Origin: Lachnospiraceae bacterium UBA7110
Lineage (GTDB): Bacteria > Bacillota > Clostridia > Lachnospirales > Lachnospiraceae
Direction: 5' to 3'
Length of the DNA stretch: 43,800 nucleotides
NCBI GenBank assembly: GCA_002492295.1
Contig: DKYC01000028.1
Location: 1 to 43,800, forward strand
The notes under the pieces were generated by a model that had not been told where the DNA came from, made no database searches, and worked only from the letters and a program-made list of their open reading frames with translations. How positions within the stretch are numbered: position 1 is the first letter of the stretch; each line of letters opens with the position of its first letter. The position numbers and the translations under genes were made by a program. Below are positions 31,296 to 41,400 of the stretch, piece after piece.

Positions 31296-33029
31296 TTACT
31301 GCAATAACTGCAATACCTGCTGCGGTCTTTCGTTTGCCTGCGCAAGCATTGACGTTGATGCCTGTACTAATACCTGAACGGTTGAATATTCGGTCATTTC
31401 CGTAGCCATATCAACATCCATAATCCGCGAATATGCCGCCGTCATGTTTTCTTCTGTCGTATTAAGGTTTGTCACAATATGCTCAAGACGGTTTGCGTAT
31501 GCACCGATTTTTGCGCGCACGCCAGACAGGTAATTGATAGCTTTTCCGACAGTGTCAATCGCCGCGGTTGCTTTTTCTTCTGTTGAAATATCAAGGTTAT
31601 CCACGCCCAAATAGAGTGTATTCAAATCCGGAATTTCAATTTCAAGAATCTGTCCCTCGTTTGCACCAACCTGAATCTGCATTGCACCCATTCCGGTAAT
31701 GTTGAGCTGAATGCAGTCTGCCGGCGTATCCCCACCGATTTTATAAGTCGTCTTTGTGGTTTCCTTTACCTGATAAAGATAATCGTCCATTGTGTATTCT
31801 TTTCTGCTGCCATCTGAGAGTGTCGGATCTGCATTCACATTTTTCGTTTCCTGATGCAACACTAAATTAATAATTCCATCCGTCTTCTCCGTGCCGTCTG
31901 CATCTGTATATTTATATTTTATCTCCATTTGACCTGTCGGTTTTCCATCTGCACCAGGCGTACAGGTCATATCCGTTATTTCAACATTTTTCTGATCATG
32001 TCCCTTAAAGTACTCCTCTAAGCCCTGTGCAACATTCTTATAATCGTCCTTGGAAACTACGTTATTTCCGTTTTCTCCACCCACATTTATAAGGTTAATA
32101 TTATATCTGACCGTCGAAGCCGTATCCACTGCAACAGAAACATTTCTATATGTATACGTTGTAAATGTTGAAGGAACGGTTGTGGTTGTTGCAAGCCCAT
32201 TCGCCTTATGGCTTCTGTCATTAACAGCAAGCTTTATCTCAAAATCACCCTGCGACTTAATGACAATATTTTCATCCTCAATTGTTACAAGCGAATCCTC
32301 CGGAAAGGCTTTAACACCGCTGATGGTATCCTTATCATAAGGCTGACCGTCAGCCACATCCGCGCTCTTTTTTAACGCATTCTTTACAGAATCCGCACTT
32401 GATATCTGATATGTTTCTTTATTTTCAATACTCTTAACAGCCTTTACCCCTGCATTTGTACTTGTGCTTGTAACATCACCCGTATAAGTTGTAATTTTAT
32501 CCTCATAATGATAATACTCAATCTTTCCAACCACATATGTACCACTTGCAACGCCGTCCGTATATGACATTACCTTTACGTTTTCCGTATTTGTATATCC
32601 CTTATAAGCAAATGTTCCGTCAAGGAGCGTTTGTGCATTAAACTGCGTTGTATCCGCAATTCTATCAAGTTCAGCGACTAACTGGTCAATTTCGAGCTGA
32701 ATCTGTTTTCTGTCATCATCCGAATTTGTGCCGTTTGCCGACTGAATGGCAAGCTCATTCATTCTTTGCAGAATATCATGCATCTCTGCCATAGCACCAT
32801 CCGCGGTATTTACAACAGAAAGACCATCATTCGAGTTTTGGTTGGCACGGATTACGCTTTTAATCTGCGCATTCATTTTTCTTGCAATTGCAAGTCCTGC
32901 CGCATTATCGGATGCCTTATTGATTTTGAGACCGCTTGAAAGCCTTAATGTGGAATTGGAAAGTCTTGTGTCATTATTTGCCAATGCATTCTGTGCTATT
33001 ACTGATGAAATGTTTAAGTTTATTCTCAT
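31296..33029 (-). CDS. Flagellin
   Basis: The filament subunit, 577 aa. The N-terminal D0/D1 region (about 1-150) has INLNISSVIAQNALANND, LSSGLKINKASDNAAGLAIA and NDGLSVVNTADGAMAEMHDILQRM. The C-terminal D1/D0 region has AIDTVGKAINYLSGVRAKIGAYANRLEHIV and ends QASTSMLAQANERPQQVLQLLQ. The ~300-residue middle is a variable surface domain rich in Thr, Asp and Lys. The ATG overlaps the stop of the upstream 1107-aa gene (TAATG) and has GGAGG 7 bases before it, inside that gene. The two are therefore co-translated. FliS is downstream. Confidence 0.96.
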   Translation of the reverse strand: MRINLNISSVIAQNALANNDTRLSNSTLRLSSGLKINKASDNAAGLAIARKMNAQIKSVIRANQNSNDGLSVVNTADGAMAEMHDILQRMNELAIQSANGTNSDDDRKQIQLEIDQLVAELDRIADTTQFNAQTLLDGTFAYKGYTNTENVKVMSYTDGVASGTYVVGKIEYYHYEDKITTYTGDVTSTSTNAGVKAVKSIENKETYQISSADSVKNALKKSADVADGQPYDKDTISGVKAFPEDSLVTIEDENIVIKSQGDFEIKLAVNDRSHKANGLATTTTVPSTFTTYTYRNVSVAVDTASTVRYNINLINVGGENGNNVVSKDDYKNVAQGLEEYFKGHDQKNVEITDMTCTPGADGKPTGQMEIKYKYTDADGTEKTDGIINLVLHQETKNVNADPTLSDGSRKEYTMDDYLYQVKETTKTTYKIGGDTPADCIQLNITGMGAMQIQVGANEGQILEIEIPDLNTLYLGVDNLDISTEEKATAAIDTVGKAINYLSGVRAKIGAYANRLEHIVTNLNTTEENMTAAYSRIMDVDMATEMTEYSTVQVLVQASTSMLAQANERPQQVLQLLQ

Positions 33030-36000
33030 TATTTAACCTCCGCTATGTTGTGTTCTGTTCCTTTTAATGCCGTTAAAAAAGCCTTTGCTGTCTGATATAG
33101 CATGGCTGTTGACGCCTTACTGTCAGCACCCTGTACCTGTCTGTCCTGACCAAACTTTCCAAAATCAAGCGAACCTGACTGTACAAGATGAATACTGACC
33201 TTTCTGTCACTTTCCCTGGAAAGTTCCTCCGTTATCGTCTGTTTCAAATCTTCAAGCTGGGTCTTTTCCGTTTTATTCTCATATACCACCATGCCGGAAA
33301 TCCCTTTATCCGTTACATCAAAGTCCGCTGCCACTTTTCCAAGCTGCCCTGTCTCGAATGTCACGGATACTTTTCCTGCTTTGGCAGCATTGTGGTAAAT
33401 CTTCAGGTTCACAGAGGTAATCTCACCCTTGATATTCATGGGCACTTCATAATTTTCCTCTTTTGCAAGGTTCCCTGCCAGCGTCAGTCCCTTATATAAT
33501 GACTGTGCAGCCTTGATATCAATCCGTGATGCACCTTTCCTGTAAATCATCTTCTCAACCGCTTTCCCGGCTTCATCAATGATTTCCCTGTAAGCTTCAT
33601 TTGCACCTTCCTTATCTGTAAGCGCATCTATAAAACGTCCCGACTTCTCTACGATATCTTTTTCGCTGTCACTTATAACAGTATCGCCCGCGGAAGTTTC
33701 CGGCTCGGTTTCTTCCGCTGTATCTTCATCCGTATTATTGGAATCTGACTTCTGAATAATCTGCCGGAACATAGAACCTCTGTCAAGCATGAGCATTTCC
33801 GCTGCCTGAATATTGTCCACACTGATTGACTGGCCATATGATATCAGCGATTCAATCACCTGCTCGTCAACCTTTTGTACCTCATTCAGATTTTCCTGAA
33901 AATTCTTTAAATTTTCCCGTTTCCACTCCTGCTGCTTTTCCTGACTTTCTGACATCTGTGTCATTTTTATACTGTCAGCAAACTGCTCAATCGTCGTTGT
34001 CTCTGACAATTCCACATCCTTAAGCTTTTCCACATCCGTATTTTTGGCAAGCTCCGTATTAATCTCACCGGAAAGCCTTGCATAATACTGCTCCTGTTCA
34101 CGCCGTTCCCCGTTATCCGAATTTTCCTTGTGAAAACCGCTCATAATCTGCTCATCAATTGCCTTACCTTTTACAAGCAGCTCCTCAAGCGCTCCGAACT
34201 CGTCGTCCACGCGCACATCCATATTTTTATCAGCCGAAGTCCTGATTGCCGAAAGCATGTTTTTGAAATTCATCTGCGCGCCTGTCGCCACTACACTTCC
34301 GATAACTGCTCCGTCCGAACACTCAATCTGTCCAAAAAGCCTGTAAATTCCAATATATGCTTCCCGCTCTGTTTCCGAAATATTCCCTGCCCTGTCAAGC
34401 TTCTGTAAAAATGTCGAATATTTTTCCGCATCTTCAGCCAAATCCCTGCCCTTTTCGTTCAAATATTCGTCAAGCTCTTCCATTGTCATTTCAAGCGGGT
34501 TTTTCTGCTCCCTTATCATTTGAAGCGTCGTCGCAGGAGTCATGCGGTTTATCACACCGCTGATTTTGCTGTCCGCCTCTTTTACCGCATTGATATTTTC
34601 CTCATTAATTTCCATGCTGTTGTAGCCGAGTATTCTGACAGCCCTCCTGTTTGCCCCGCTCGTCTCCAAACCCATATCTTCCAAAATATCATCCACGTTT
34701 CGGAACGCCTTACTGATTTTATCTCCTAAATCCTTTCTCGGCACGGTCATAAGTGTTTCATACGCCTGTGATGCCTGCTTTTGCTGATTTTGGTTTTGCT
34801 CCTGACCTTTATTTTCCTGAGAAAGCTCATTTTTAAGCGCGGTTCCCTCTTCATGGATACGGTTCAGAGTATAAGACTGTCCGCCCATTACCAGTTTTCC
34901 GATTACCGCCGCAGGCAGCTCGGATATTTCTTTGGTCCTGGTGATGGTTTCCTCAAACAAAAGCGCCCTCTGCGCATTCTCCTCTGCACTTTCACCCTTG
35001 AATAGCACGGCTCTTATGGACTCCTCCACCGCTTTCAGCGCATCCACAACCTTCGAAAGTTCTGTTGTATCGATGGACATGCCTGCCTTTAAAAGGTGCC
35101 TGTTCGCCTCCTCCGTCATCATAAGACGAATTTCCTCAAGCTGCCGTTTTGCCTCAGCCTCCCTAAGTGATGTTTCATCCACATAATCAATATCATATGC
35201 GGCAGCCTGTTCTTGTGTCTGCTCCGTATCAATTTGCTTCTGCGCTTCCGAAAGATTTTTGATATTCATCTCATCCCCAGACTCCGCAACCGCATGAACC
35301 GCCTCATCGGAAATCGTTTTCACCGTCTCTACAAGTGTTTTTGCCTGCTCCGCTATGGAAGATTCCCCTGTTATCAGTGCTTTTGCCGGAGATTTTCCGT
35401 TTTCCATCGCAGTAACACAAAATTTTTCTAAGTCCTGCTGCTCTATTGGAAGTTTTAAACGCTTTAAATCTGACACAAGTGTCAGATTTTCAACATTCAG
35501 CTCGATTCCCGACTGTACAAGCCACTTAGCGTTTTTCAGTGCCTCACTCTTCGTCTTTTCATCGGTATCCAGTCCCGCCTGACTTACAACAGATTCAATC
35601 TGTTTCTCAAGATTTTCCCAACTGACACTGTCCGCCTTTTTCGCATAATAGCTTCCACCGCCTGCAACGGCATCACTGTAATATCCCTGTGCCTGCTGCA
35701 TATTTCCAGCACTTGAAAACTGTGCTTTATAAATATTTTCTATTGTAGGATCCTTATGGTTTACAACCATATATTTTATCGCATCATCTGAAAGTTCCAA
35801 AATTCCCGATGCTTCCATAATAGCGCTCACGAGCTCTTCCACATTTTTATTTGTGACAGGAATGTCACTTTCGGTAAGCATTTTTGACAAATCCTTCACA
35901 AGTGTCTCGGCATTTACCCTGCTTCCCGTAATTTCCGCTATTTTATCAACATCCAAATCATCATTATAACCTGCAACTTCCACTCCTGCCTGCGCAAGCG

Positions 36001-36352
36001 TCACCTTAATTTTATCTACGATATTTACATATGTTTCCACATCCGCATTTGCAGGATTGAAGCCTTCCTCCTGCATTTTCTGAAGGTCTTCCCCTGAAAC
36101 GCAATTAGACATCACTACCATAAAGTCCTTTTGGACGCTGACGTCTGTATTAGCCGCCTGCTGCATAATATCATCTGCGGTCAATCCGTGACCATATGCT
36201 TCGTTATCCATAACTTTATCAGAGATGTCTAATTGAATCCCACTGCTGCGCACTTCCTTTGTGGCAGCCTGTGGCTTATATGTAGTTGTCGCAGTATTTT
36301 CGGTACTTGCCGGTGCAGTAGTGGAAATCTGTGAATCCAATGTAATATTCAT
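33029..36352 (-). CDS. 1107-aa protein coupled to flagellin; FliK-like C-terminus
   Basis: A large, Met-, Glu- and Lys-rich, largely helical protein without signal peptide or membrane helix. Its N-terminus (MNITLDSQISTT, then QLDISDKVMDNEAYGHGLTADDI) is Thr/Ala-rich. Several weakly similar helical modules follow (AEITGSRVNAETLVKDLSKML ... NKNVEELVSAIM; QSYTLNRIHEEG; MEINEENINAV). The last 150 residues (MNIKGEITSVNLKIYHN, KVSVTFETGQLGKV, LEDLKQTITEELSRES) resemble the C-terminal domain of hook-length protein FliK. I recall DUF6240-type proteins like this in Lachnospiraceae, but a hook-length role is unproven. It is behind a SigD-like promoter and joined to flagellin. Confidence 0.75.
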   Translation of the reverse strand: MNITLDSQISTTAPASTENTATTTYKPQAATKEVRSSGIQLDISDKVMDNEAYGHGLTADDIMQQAANTDVSVQKDFMVVMSNCVSGEDLQKMQEEGFNPANADVETYVNIVDKIKVTLAQAGVEVAGYNDDLDVDKIAEITGSRVNAETLVKDLSKMLTESDIPVTNKNVEELVSAIMEASGILELSDDAIKYMVVNHKDPTIENIYKAQFSSAGNMQQAQGYYSDAVAGGGSYYAKKADSVSWENLEKQIESVVSQAGLDTDEKTKSEALKNAKWLVQSGIELNVENLTLVSDLKRLKLPIEQQDLEKFCVTAMENGKSPAKALITGESSIAEQAKTLVETVKTISDEAVHAVAESGDEMNIKNLSEAQKQIDTEQTQEQAAAYDIDYVDETSLREAEAKRQLEEIRLMMTEEANRHLLKAGMSIDTTELSKVVDALKAVEESIRAVLFKGESAEENAQRALLFEETITRTKEISELPAAVIGKLVMGGQSYTLNRIHEEGTALKNELSQENKGQEQNQNQQKQASQAYETLMTVPRKDLGDKISKAFRNVDDILEDMGLETSGANRRAVRILGYNSMEINEENINAVKEADSKISGVINRMTPATTLQMIREQKNPLEMTMEELDEYLNEKGRDLAEDAEKYSTFLQKLDRAGNISETEREAYIGIYRLFGQIECSDGAVIGSVVATGAQMNFKNMLSAIRTSADKNMDVRVDDEFGALEELLVKGKAIDEQIMSGFHKENSDNGERREQEQYYARLSGEINTELAKNTDVEKLKDVELSETTTIEQFADSIKMTQMSESQEKQQEWKRENLKNFQENLNEVQKVDEQVIESLISYGQSISVDNIQAAEMLMLDRGSMFRQIIQKSDSNNTDEDTAEETEPETSAGDTVISDSEKDIVEKSGRFIDALTDKEGANEAYREIIDEAGKAVEKMIYRKGASRIDIKAAQSLYKGLTLAGNLAKEENYEVPMNIKGEITSVNLKIYHNAAKAGKVSVTFETGQLGKVAADFDVTDKGISGMVVYENKTEKTQLEDLKQTITEELSRESDRKVSIHLVQSGSLDFGKFGQDRQVQGADSKASTAMLYQTAKAFLTALKGTEHNIAEVK

Positions 36353-36412
36353 ACAAATTCCCATACCTTCCGCATAAAGCATTTTATGTTACTTTACTGT
36401 TTTCTAATAGAT

Positions 36413-36440
36413 ATGTCGGAACTTTTTGTGCAAAACTTTA
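36413..36440 (-). promoter_or_regulatory. SigD (sigma-28)-like flagellar promoter
   Basis: On the minus strand TAAA (complement of 36437-36440), a 16-base spacer and TCCGACAT (complement of 36413-36420). This is 6 of 8 bases of the GCCGATAT consensus of SigD. It lies about 60 bases before the flagellin operon's first gene. Confidence 0.65.
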
Positions 36441-36453
36441 GAGAAGAAACAAA

Positions 36454-36486
36454 ATTCGGTCACATATCCAAGATACATGACCGAAT
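36454..36486 (-). terminator. Intrinsic terminator of glgB
   Basis: A 9-bp stem (36454-36462 with 36478-36486) with a 15-base loop, followed on the minus strand by TTTTGTTTC. Confidence 0.75.
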
Positions 36487-36505
36487 CCCTATAAATCATA
36501 TTCAA

Positions 36506-38419
36506 TTAAAATGTATAAACAACTGCAGTAAGCGGCGGAAGTTTAAATGTAATATACTGTTCCCTGTTGTCACAAAGACCTTTTCTTGCTTTCAGTGATT
36601 TTGGAATCTTATTTCCATTTCCACCGTACTTTACTTCATCAGAATTGATAACAAGTTTATACTGTGTGTTCATCGGCACGCCGACCCTGTATTTCGGATA
36701 CTCTACAGGTGTCATGTTGATAACGAAAAGCATATGCTGTTTTCCGTTCTTTGACCTTCTCACAAAGCTGTAAATGCTTCTCTCCTTATCGTCCGCATTC
36801 ATCCACTCAAAGCCGCTCCAGTCGTTGTCAATCTCATACAGACAGGGGCTTTCCTTGTACAGCTTCAGCAAATTACCCATGAAATCATGCATCCCCTTAT
36901 TCAAAGGCTTTGCAAGCAGATTCCAGTCAAGCTCCCTTGCTTCGCTCCATTCGCGCTCCTGCGCAAAATCCTGTCCCATAAACAAAAGCTTCTTACCCTC
37001 ATGTCCAAACATAAAGGTGTAGAGGTTTCTGAGATTTGCATATTTGTCAATCTCAAAGCCAGGCATTTTATTTATCATAGAGCATTTCAAATGCACAACC
37101 TCGTCATGCGACAGCGGAAGGATATAATTTTCCGCATGATTATAGCTCATTGCAAACGTCAGTTTATAGTGGTTGTCTTTCCTGAAATACGGGTCAAGCT
37201 TCATGTATTCACAGTAATCATGCATCCATCCCATATTCCACTTAAATGAGAATCCTAATCCTCCATCCTCCGGCTTTGCCGTTACCTTCGGCCATGCTGT
37301 TGATTCCTCAGCAATTGTCATTACGCCGGGATGCTGTCCATGGATGACCGAATTTAAATGCTTGAAAAATTCTATCGCATCAAGATTTTCATTTCCGCCA
37401 TACTTGTTTGCTACCCACTCGCCATCCTTCTTGCCATAGTCAAGATAAAGCATGGATGCCACTGCATCGACACGGAGTCCGTCTATATGGAACTCATTAA
37501 TCCAAAACAGCGCATTCGCAATCAGGAAATTTCTTACCTCATTTTTGCTGTAATTAAAGATTTTTGTTCCCCAGTCAGGATGCTCCCCAAGCCTCTTATC
37601 CGGATGTTCATACAGACATGTACCGTCGAACTCGCATAAACCGTGGGCATCCCTCGGGAAATGTGCCGGTACCCAGTCCAAAATAACACCAATATCGTTT
37701 TTATGCAAAAGGTCAATTAAATACCGAAAATCATCAGGGTTTCCATATCTTGAAGTAGGTGCATAGTATCCTGTCACCTGATATCCCCATGAACCGTCAA
37801 ACGGAAATTCCGCAATTCCCATCAGCTCCACATGTGTATAGGGCATTTCCTTTAAATATTCTATAATTCTGTCGGCAAACTGACGGTAGCTGTAAAAGCC
37901 GTCCTCTGTTCCGTCAGGATGCTTCATCCATGAACCGATATGACACTCGTAAATCGACATCGGCTGGTGATTCATATCTTTTTTGTCACGGTCATGCATC
38001 CACTTCTTATCACCCCATTTAAAATGATTTAAGTCGTAAATCCTTGACGCATTGCCCGGACGCATTTCCGCATAATTTGCATACGGATCTGCTTTATAAA
38101 GCTTATTCCCGTTCGGAAGTACAATCAGGTATTTATACATCTGTCCTTCCTCAACGCCTTCTATAAACGTTGTAAAAATACCAATCTCACCGATTCTCTC
38201 CATAGGCGCAGCATTTTCGTCCCAGTTATTAAACTCACCTATGACATACACTTCTTTTGCATTTGGCGCCCAAACTGCAAAGAATACGCCAGTCTTACTG
38301 CCTTTCTTACAAAAATGTGCACCCAGCTTTTTATAAATTTCGTAATGTGTGCCCTGTCCAAATACATACTGGTCTGCCTCTGAAATAAATACTGTTGTTT
38401 CGGTATTCGCCATAAACAT
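36506..38419 (-). CDS. glgB: 1,4-alpha-glucan branching enzyme GlgB
   Basis: Makes alpha-1,6 branches in glycogen (GH13). The 637-aa protein begins with a carbohydrate-binding module 48 (about 40-130, VYVIGEFNNWD). The catalytic barrel has nucleophile D318 in GLRVDAV, acid E371 in IAEEST and D439 in LSHDE. The C-terminal beta domain ends PPLTAVVYTF. GGGGG lies upstream; either ATG 38419 or ATG 38413 (MANTET) could be the start. It is probably one transcript with the 1154-aa gene, which ends 80 bases before it, and is closed by a terminator. No other glycogen gene is in the window. Confidence 0.96.
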   Translation of the reverse strand: MFMANTETTVFISEADQYVFGQGTHYEIYKKLGAHFCKKGSKTGVFFAVWAPNAKEVYVIGEFNNWDENAAPMERIGEIGIFTTFIEGVEEGQMYKYLIVLPNGNKLYKADPYANYAEMRPGNASRIYDLNHFKWGDKKWMHDRDKKDMNHQPMSIYECHIGSWMKHPDGTEDGFYSYRQFADRIIEYLKEMPYTHVELMGIAEFPFDGSWGYQVTGYYAPTSRYGNPDDFRYLIDLLHKNDIGVILDWVPAHFPRDAHGLCEFDGTCLYEHPDKRLGEHPDWGTKIFNYSKNEVRNFLIANALFWINEFHIDGLRVDAVASMLYLDYGKKDGEWVANKYGGNENLDAIEFFKHLNSVIHGQHPGVMTIAEESTAWPKVTAKPEDGGLGFSFKWNMGWMHDYCEYMKLDPYFRKDNHYKLTFAMSYNHAENYILPLSHDEVVHLKCSMINKMPGFEIDKYANLRNLYTFMFGHEGKKLLFMGQDFAQEREWSEARELDWNLLAKPLNKGMHDFMGNLLKLYKESPCLYEIDNDWSGFEWMNADDKERSIYSFVRRSKNGKQHMLFVINMTPVEYPKYRVGVPMNTQYKLVINSDEVKYGGNGNKIPKSLKARKGLCDNREQYITFKLPPLTAVVYTF

Positions 38420-38499
38420 TTACCCCCAATTTACAAAATATTATTCATAGATGCAACAGCGTGCATTATTCAATGCGCCGCTGCCAAGCAGCGCTTTTC

Positions 38500-41400
38500 C
38501 TACATGAAGTCTCTTTCCTTAAGAACAATCATATCCTCGCTGTCATATCTTCTGGCAAAAAGCACATCAACGAAATTCTTGATTTTGGATTTCTTTGATT
38601 TCCAAATTGCTTCGTCTATAATTTCTCTTACCTCATCCTTTGTCACCACATGATTCCCGCTTTGTATGTTTGCAATTCTGGTATAAAGGGCAAGTATTCC
38701 CAGCTCGTCAATAGAGTACTCCAGCGCCAACGCATAATTTCTGGCGTAAGCTACCAGTGCATTGTTATCCATCTCCATCAAATCGATTCTGATATTGAAG
38801 TAATCGGCAATCATTGCCTGCTTTTCCAACAGCTTCGTAATCTCTTTCTTCGTGTCTTCCATAATGACAACGATTCCGATATGTTCCTGATTGAGAAATG
38901 TTGCAAGCTCATAAAGCTTTTCCTCAGTCATGCCGTTTGCCTTCTCTATTATAATACCACCATTATTCAATTTCTCAAAGACATCTTTTAAATTTTTTTG
39001 ATTTAATTTTTGTCCGGTGACTTTCGCTACTTTTCCCGAAAAATTTGCGTCCATTGTCTGGAATTCACGAATCAGGTTTTTCGCCATCCTTACCGTATCA
39101 ATCCCCGTGTCCCCGGTAATAATCACATTGCCCGTGAATGCAGCAAGCGTCATGTTTTCAAGCGCATAAAGGATTTGCTTTTTGATTTTCTTGGTAACGG
39201 CAAAGTTCTCAAACAGCTTCTGCTCCTCAACAGTAAATTCGCGTACTTCCTCGCGTCTTGCACCTGTTGTTTCCCTCTTTGCAGTCTCTACAATCCGCTC
39301 GGAAAGGGAACTTAAATCCGCAGTATTCATCTTGATTTCCTGCGTCCTTAAAGCATCTTCTTTTGCTGTCTCCGCAATACTCTCTGCGTCTTCCGGATCA
39401 AGCTCTTTGACTTCTTCTGCGTCATCTTCATTGACAGCTTCTGTTTCATTGGAATCCGCATCCTCATTTTCATCATAAGCTGCTTCTTCCCCTGTCACAT
39501 ATTCACCGTATGTTTCATTTATTTCATCAAAGTACGTATCCTCTTCGTCATAAACCCCGGCTGTCTCATTTTCATATGCATTTTCGTCATAGGGCTGTTC
39601 GTTTCCTTCATCATAGGTTTCCTCTGACCCGGCATACATTTCATTGGACTCAGTATAACTTTCCTCTGGCTCATCATATATCCCGTCCGGCTCATTATAT
39701 GTTTCACCCGGTTCATCGTACATCCCATCCGATTCGTCATAAGCCTCATATGTCTCATCGTAGCCCCCATCCGCTGTCCCATAGATTTCCTCATCAGCAG
39801 CTTCTGTATAGGACTCCTGTGAACTAAGCTGTCCTTCGTCAGCATCATTCATATGTTCTGATTCGTCAGTCCTTCTTTGAATTTCATCCTGCGGAATAAT
39901 ACGCGTGGCACCAAGCTCCTTTGCAACCACTGCTTCTATCTCCGTAATAATCTGTTTATTTGAACCGGGCGCGATATAAGAAACATCATACTCATCGTCA
40001 CTGGTTTCACCAGCCTGCGTCCTGGGGATATCCCCAGTCACATCTGCAGCAAGGAAATTATCCTGAGTCCTTGCCTCTTCCTTCTCAAGTTCACCAAGCG
40101 CTCCACTTTTGAGGGAATCATCAAAAGTTGCAAAAATTTTACCAGTCTGCGTTAATACACGCTGTTTTATTTCCTCTTCATGTTTTTTTGCATTACTGAG
40201 CTTTATGTTCTCCCACTCGGAAAGTACGTCATTAATATTCATCTGACCTGTCATTGGCTCAAATGCCGGCTCGCTGGCTGATTCCATATTGAAAAGGTTT
40301 GTAGTATGATAAACATTTTCCGAATTTCTCTCCATACGTGCATGCTCCTCATTCACGCTGCGCTCTGTGGTATCACGCAACGTATTAAGATCAGACTCCT
40401 CCTTAATTGCCCTTGCGTTATCGTCCGGAACAATTACCTTTTTAATAGCCCCTGTATCCGGTGCCGGCGCTGTTTCCGATACGCCGCTCGTTATCCTTGC
40501 AACTTTATTTGTATAGGTTTCTACTGCCTCCGTAAACTTTTCTCCGAAAGATTCCTCATTCCATATTTCTTCATTGACAGAGTCTTCTTCAACCGCCTTA
40601 TTTTCTTCTTTTACCGCTTCCTCAACTGCCTTATTTTCTTCTTTTGCCGCTTCCTCGTCCGCGTTCAGTTCCTCCCTTTCCGCCGCTAAGATATCGTCAT
40701 TATCTGAAAAGATTTCCATCATACCTTCAGCCACTACTTTTTGAAGATTAATGGTATTATACTGGCTCATGTCTACAGGTGCTGCCGGCGGTTGCGGAAA
40801 TTCACGAATTACATTGGTATAACTGCTGTTGATGCCGTCTTCATATATAACTGGCCTATTATTCCCATCATAGGTCTGCTCTGTGTAAAAATCATCATTG
40901 GCATAATCATTGGCATAGTAATCGCCTGTATACTCATTTTCTACATAATTTCCATTTTCGGTATAGCTGTCCGTTTCATTATAACCATCCGTTTCATAAC
41001 CAGCCTCAATATATCCGTCATTGGCATAATTGTCCTGCGTATATGCTTCTTCACCGACATAATCCCCGTTTTCATTATATCCGTCATTAACATAACTTTC
41101 TTCACTATAGCTGCCATCATTGGCATAACCTTCTTCACTGTAGCTGCCATCATTGGCATAACTTTCTTCACTGTAACTGCCATCATTGGCATAATCCTGC
41201 CCATCATAACCGTCACTTATATATCCGTTTTCAGCATATGGTTCTTCGCCGGCATAGTCCCCGTTTTCTGCATAACCGTTATCCGGATACGTTTCCTGTG
41301 TACCGTCGCCAGTTTCACCGTATGTCTGCTCACTATAATTATTTTGTGCATTGTTCAACATATTTTCATATTTTGCCTGCTGAACTTCCGTCAAAGGAAC

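Noticed and set aside
35467..35487. TGACACAAGTGTCA palindrome within the 1107-aa gene, similar to the hairpins near rsmA
   Set aside because: It lies inside a coding region in a conserved-looking frame and lacks the flanking A/T runs; taken as coincidence.
41095..41193. Short direct repeats considered as a CRISPR array
   Set aside because: The units are adjacent without unique spacers, in frame within a coding gene, and only three are exact.
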